The notes under the pieces were generated by a model that saw nothing but the letters and a program-made list of their open reading frames with translations, did not search any database and was not told the DNA's origin. Positions 6,087 to 8,271 of a DNA stretch of 8,271 nt are shown piece after piece. Each line of letters begins with the position of its first letter. Position 1 is the stretch's first letter. The stretch comes from Butyrivibrio sp. (GTDB lineage: Bacteria > Bacillota_A > Clostridia > Lachnospirales > Lachnospiraceae): positions 1 through 8,271 of the forward strand of contig NZ_JAILQF010000402.1 of assembly GCF_024699075.1 (NCBI RefSeq). Direction: 5' to 3'. Made by a program: the position numbers and the translations under genes.

Positions 6087-7562
6087 ATGATCAGCTTTAT
6101 AGTATGTTTGGCGGTATTGATTGCGGGTTATTTTGTTTATGGGGCTATTGTTGACAGGGTATTTGGGCCGGATGACAGGCAGACTCCGGCAGTAAGGATC
6201 AATGATGGTGTTGACTTTGTTGTTATGCCAAGATGGAAGCTCTTTTTGATCCAGCTCCTTAACATAGCTGGACTTGGACCAATTTATGGTGCTTTGGCAG
6301 GAGCACAGTGGGGAACTTCAGTATTTCTTTGGATTACTCTTGGAACCATCTTTGCAGGTGGTGTTCACGATTTTGCAGTAGGATTCATGAGCATGCGTCA
6401 TGATGGCGCCAGCGTTTCCGAGCTTACAGGTAGATACCTTGGAAATATCATGAAGACTATCATGCGTATATTCTCGGTAGTTCTTCTTGTTATGGTCGGT
6501 ACAGTTTTTGCAGTAGGCCCCGCAGGACTTATTTCACTTCTTTTGGGTAACCAGGGTGCATCCGGACTTCTTACAAACACTACTTTCTGGCTTGTACTTA
6601 TTCTCATCTATTATTTTATTGCTACTTTTGTTCCTATAGACAAGATCATCGGAAAGCTTTATCCGGTATTTGGAATATGTCTGATCGTTATGGCAATCGG
6701 AGTTGGAATCGGAATTTTCACACATGGCTATACTATTCCTGAGATTCAACTTTCAAACCTCCATCCTTCAAAGACTCCAATCTGGCCTATGATGTTTGTA
6801 TCTGTTGCCTGCGGAGCTATTTCAGGATTCCATGCTACACAGTCACCACTTATGGCTCGTTGCTGCAAATCTGAAAAAGAGAGCCACATGGTATTTTATG
6901 GTGCTATGGTATGCGAAGGTATCATCGCTCTTGTATGGGCAGCTGCAGGAAGCGCAGTTTATGCTAAGACAGGCGGTCTTACAACAGGTCTTACAGATAT
7001 GCTGGCAAGCGGACAGGCTACATGTGTATATGATATCTGTACAAAGACAATGGGCGGCTTTGGTATCGTTCTTGCAATGCTTGGAGTTATCGCATGTCCT
7101 ATAACATCCGGCGATACAGCATTCCGTTCAGCAAGACTTGTACTTGCAGACTGGTTTAATATCGAGCAGAAACAGTATGTAAAGAGACTTTACCTTTGCG
7201 TTCCGCTTCTTCTTGCAGGTGCATTTATAAGCCAGCTCAACTACGGAATCGTTTGGAGATACTTTAGCTGGTCCAACCAGACTCTTGCTATGATAGCTCT
7301 TTGGACAGCTTCTATGTACCTGTACAAGAACGGCCGTGCATATCAGATTACTGTTGTTCCGGCAACATTCATGTCAGCAGTTTCTGTAACATATTTCTTC
7401 ATCGCTCCTGAATGTCTGCATCTGTCAGCAGCAATAGCTTATCCTGTAGGTATCATTGCTGCAATCGTCTTCCTTGGAATCTTCATTTATTCCACAAGAA
7501 AGACAGGACATAAGGATATAAATGATGGTCAAAGAGACTTGAAAAAAGCATCAAACAGTTAA
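6087..7562 (+). CDS. cstA: CstA-family carbon starvation / pyruvate transporter
   Basis: Polytopic membrane transporter of 491 residues. Family marks include GVDFVVMPRWKLF (41-53), AGLGPIYGALAGAQWG (61-76), AGGVHDF (90-96), CPITSGDTAFRSARL and WRYFSWSNQTLA in the second half. The protein is almost entirely hydrophobic helices with a short charged C-terminal tail. Known relatives: E. coli CstA and BtsT (YjiY) are about 700 residues, and BtsT is a pyruvate/proton symporter switched on by BtsSR. This is one of the shorter forms found in Firmicutes. Its position behind a LytS/LytTR pair, with a candidate LytTR site and its own promoter, argues for uptake of pyruvate, though peptide transport (proposed for CstA) cannot be excluded from sequence. 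The start is fixed by AGGAGGGG six bases upstream. A long hairpin follows the stop by about 60 nt. Confidence 0.94.
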   Translation: MISFIVCLAVLIAGYFVYGAIVDRVFGPDDRQTPAVRINDGVDFVVMPRWKLFLIQLLNIAGLGPIYGALAGAQWGTSVFLWITLGTIFAGGVHDFAVGFMSMRHDGASVSELTGRYLGNIMKTIMRIFSVVLLVMVGTVFAVGPAGLISLLLGNQGASGLLTNTTFWLVLILIYYFIATFVPIDKIIGKLYPVFGICLIVMAIGVGIGIFTHGYTIPEIQLSNLHPSKTPIWPMMFVSVACGAISGFHATQSPLMARCCKSEKESHMVFYGAMVCEGIIALVWAAAGSAVYAKTGGLTTGLTDMLASGQATCVYDICTKTMGGFGIVLAMLGVIACPITSGDTAFRSARLVLADWFNIEQKQYVKRLYLCVPLLLAGAFISQLNYGIVWRYFSWSNQTLAMIALWTASMYLYKNGRAYQITVVPATFMSAVSVTYFFIAPECLHLSAAIAYPVGIIAAIVFLGIFIYSTRKTGHKDINDGQRDLKKASNS

Positions 7563-7621
7563 AAACTAATGATCATAATATAAGATAAATGAGAGTCTTT
7601 TCATAGGATACATTGAGAAAG

Positions 7622-7679
7622 ATATTATAAAAGGAGCTGAAAGTGCTATATTTAACGCTTTTGGCTCCTATTATAATAT
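7622..7679 (+). terminator. Long hairpin after cstA, probable terminator
   Basis: ATATTATAA (7622-7630) pairs with TTATAATAT (7671-7679). After one A-A mismatch, AGGAGC (7632-7637) pairs with GCTCCT (7664-7669) and TGAAAG pairs with CTTTTG including two G-T wobbles. The loop is 14 nt. About 21 pairs in all, but no uninterrupted T run, only the AT-rich 3' arm. A processing or mRNA-stabilising hairpin is possible instead of a terminator. Confidence 0.5.
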
Positions 7680-7698
7680 AGGTGTATATTAGTTTTCC

Positions 7699-7754
7699 GG
7701 CATTACAGGACGTAATGGGGAATGCCCAGAAGTACATGGATGTACTTCTATTCC
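7699..7754. other. Second hairpin cluster in the cstA-tnpB spacer
   Basis: AGAAGTACA (7728-7736) and TGTACTTCT (7741-7749) form a perfect 9-bp stem with a TGGA loop. GGAAT (7719-7723) and ATTCC (7750-7754) extend it across a 4-nt bulge. Just left of it, CATTAC/GTAATG (7701-7706, 7712-7717) competes with GGCATT/AATGCC (7699-7704, 7721-7726). No T run follows. Function unknown; it may be a remnant or a repeated extragenic element. The rest of 7755-7820 shows nothing recognisable. Confidence 0.4.
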
Positions 7755-7821
7755 TGACACTGCTTCATGCAAAGCTTCAAAAGATCGAATGATGTAAAGG
7801 GTAGTGCTATCGATGATAAGA

Positions 7822-7930
7822 GTGAAGCCTCACACGACTAAAGTCGCGTGCTTCCATACCTGTTTTTCTGAGGTATGAACTCATTGACTACATATACGGT
7901 CTGGTACCGAAACATCACGCCTCAGCGTGA
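7822..7930 (-). ncRNA. Putative transposon right end and reRNA (omega RNA) 3' region of TnpB
   Basis: IS200/IS605-type elements encode the TnpB guide RNA across the tnpB 3' end and right end. Read on the - strand, three hairpins follow or overlap the stop codon: 7930-7925 with 7920-7915 (TCACGC/GCGTGA, 4-nt loop), 7877-7871 with 7861-7855 (CATACCT/AGGTATG), and 7850-7842 with 7839-7831. The last reads CACGCGACT then AGTCGTGTG and is complete only on the - strand, where its odd pair is G-U; on the + strand it is A-C. GAAG/CTTC extends it, and the sequence closes with GGCTTCAC at 7829-7822. This strand bias and position fit a - strand RNA. The 5' end of the RNA and exact element boundary are not determined. 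Confidence 0.5.
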
Positions 7931-8271
7931 AGTTCTGCATCCAGACTAATCAACGTAGACAACGTGCATGTGCTCCTATACACGGCCTCTGGAACTTTAG
8001 CCAAAAGCCGCTGCCTTTTCGTCGCCGAAAAGGTCTTTATTATCTCACGTATAAAATATCTTGCTCCTATATTGTAGGTTGCATTCAGATCACAGTTATA
8101 TATCTTTCCTGTGCTGAACTCACACAGACTGTAATTACCTTTTGTTTTAGATGATTCTTTTCCTCGTAATACTTTTCCTGAGCCATCGAATGCAAGTCTT
8201 GATGTTCCCCATGCGTTCACCCTTGATATTCGCATGCCAAGTCTGTGTGCCTTGTCAGTTACCATCGACTG
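7915..8271 (-). CDS. tnpB: TnpB-like IS200/IS605 RNA-guided nuclease, C-terminal part (cut by window edge)
   Basis: The frame is open to the right edge, so only the last 118 codons are visible and the apparent start at 8265 is an internal Met. Residues RVNAWGTSRLAFDGSGKV followed by SLCEFSTGKIYNCDLNATYNIGARYF match the C-terminal zinc-binding and RuvC-III region of a TnpB/OrfB subtype common in Clostridia. The Asp in NCDLNATYN should be the third RuvC catalytic acid. TnpB is a guide-RNA-directed DNA nuclease that helps the element persist at its site. Whether a TnpA Y1 transposase accompanies it is beyond the window. The position where relatives often have Cys (VCAW) is Asn here. It runs opposite to all other genes, as expected for an insertion. 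The tail after GARYF, ending ELHAEA, ends at a TGA lying in a hairpin. Confidence 0.88.
   Translation of the reverse strand, partial: QSMVTDKAHRLGMRISRVNAWGTSRLAFDGSGKVLRGKESSKTKGNYSLCEFSTGKIYNCDLNATYNIGARYFIREIIKTFSATKRQRLLAKVPEAVYRSTCTLSTLISLDAELHAEA

Noticed and set aside
7927..8154. 75-codon + strand frame opposite tnpB
   Set aside because: Shadow of the tnpB coding strand; no ribosome site and no recognisable protein.

Overview
The window looks like chromosome from a low-GC Gram-positive bacterium, most likely a Lachnospiraceae/Butyrivibrio-type Clostridia. The AT-rich intergenic regions, strong AGGAGG-type ribosome sites, sigma-A-like promoters, Firmicutes-style LytS/LytTR system and TnpB subtype all fit this. 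The genus is an inference from codon use and protein style; no rRNA or other marker is present. All intact genes lie on the + strand. A transposon gene enters from the right edge on the - strand.

Layout. Bases 3-188 hold a compact non-coding block with nested inverted repeats: 9-bp terminal arms, an inner 6-bp stem and three internal hairpins. It is either a MITE-like element or a structured RNA. A promoter at 234-263 then drives a two-gene unit, a HAD-family phosphatase (316-1197) followed after 12 nt by cobS (1210-1989), the cobalamin synthase. Next is a monocistronic gene for a four-helix membrane protein with a Q/G/P-rich repeat linker, an acidic low-complexity segment and a C-terminal zinc ribbon (2156-3361). 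It ends at a strong intrinsic terminator (3416-3451).

The best-understood part is 3482-7562: a LytS-type 5TM/GAF histidine kinase (start revised to 3561), its LytTR response regulator (5235-5966) and a CstA-family transporter (6087-7562). The arrangement matches the pyruvate-sensing BtsS/BtsR-BtsT and YpdA/YpdB systems of enterobacteria and LytST of Bacillus. Two observations tighten this. The kinase keeps an Arg-Arg-Cys-Ser set with the spacing reported for the BtsS pyruvate site. In front of cstA there is a pair of 10-bp direct repeats 21 bp apart, resembling the YpdB operator and placed just upstream of a good promoter (TTGTCC, 17 bp, TATACT). The proposed circuit is: extracellular pyruvate or a similar carboxylate, then LytS, then the LytTR regulator, then the repeats, then CstA uptake.

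The right end (7563-8271) holds a long hairpin after cstA, a second hairpin cluster with a possible tiny ORF, and the C-terminal part of an IS200/IS605-type TnpB on the - strand. The DNA just past the tnpB stop folds into hairpins typical of the transposon right end, where the guide RNA (reRNA/omega RNA) is encoded.
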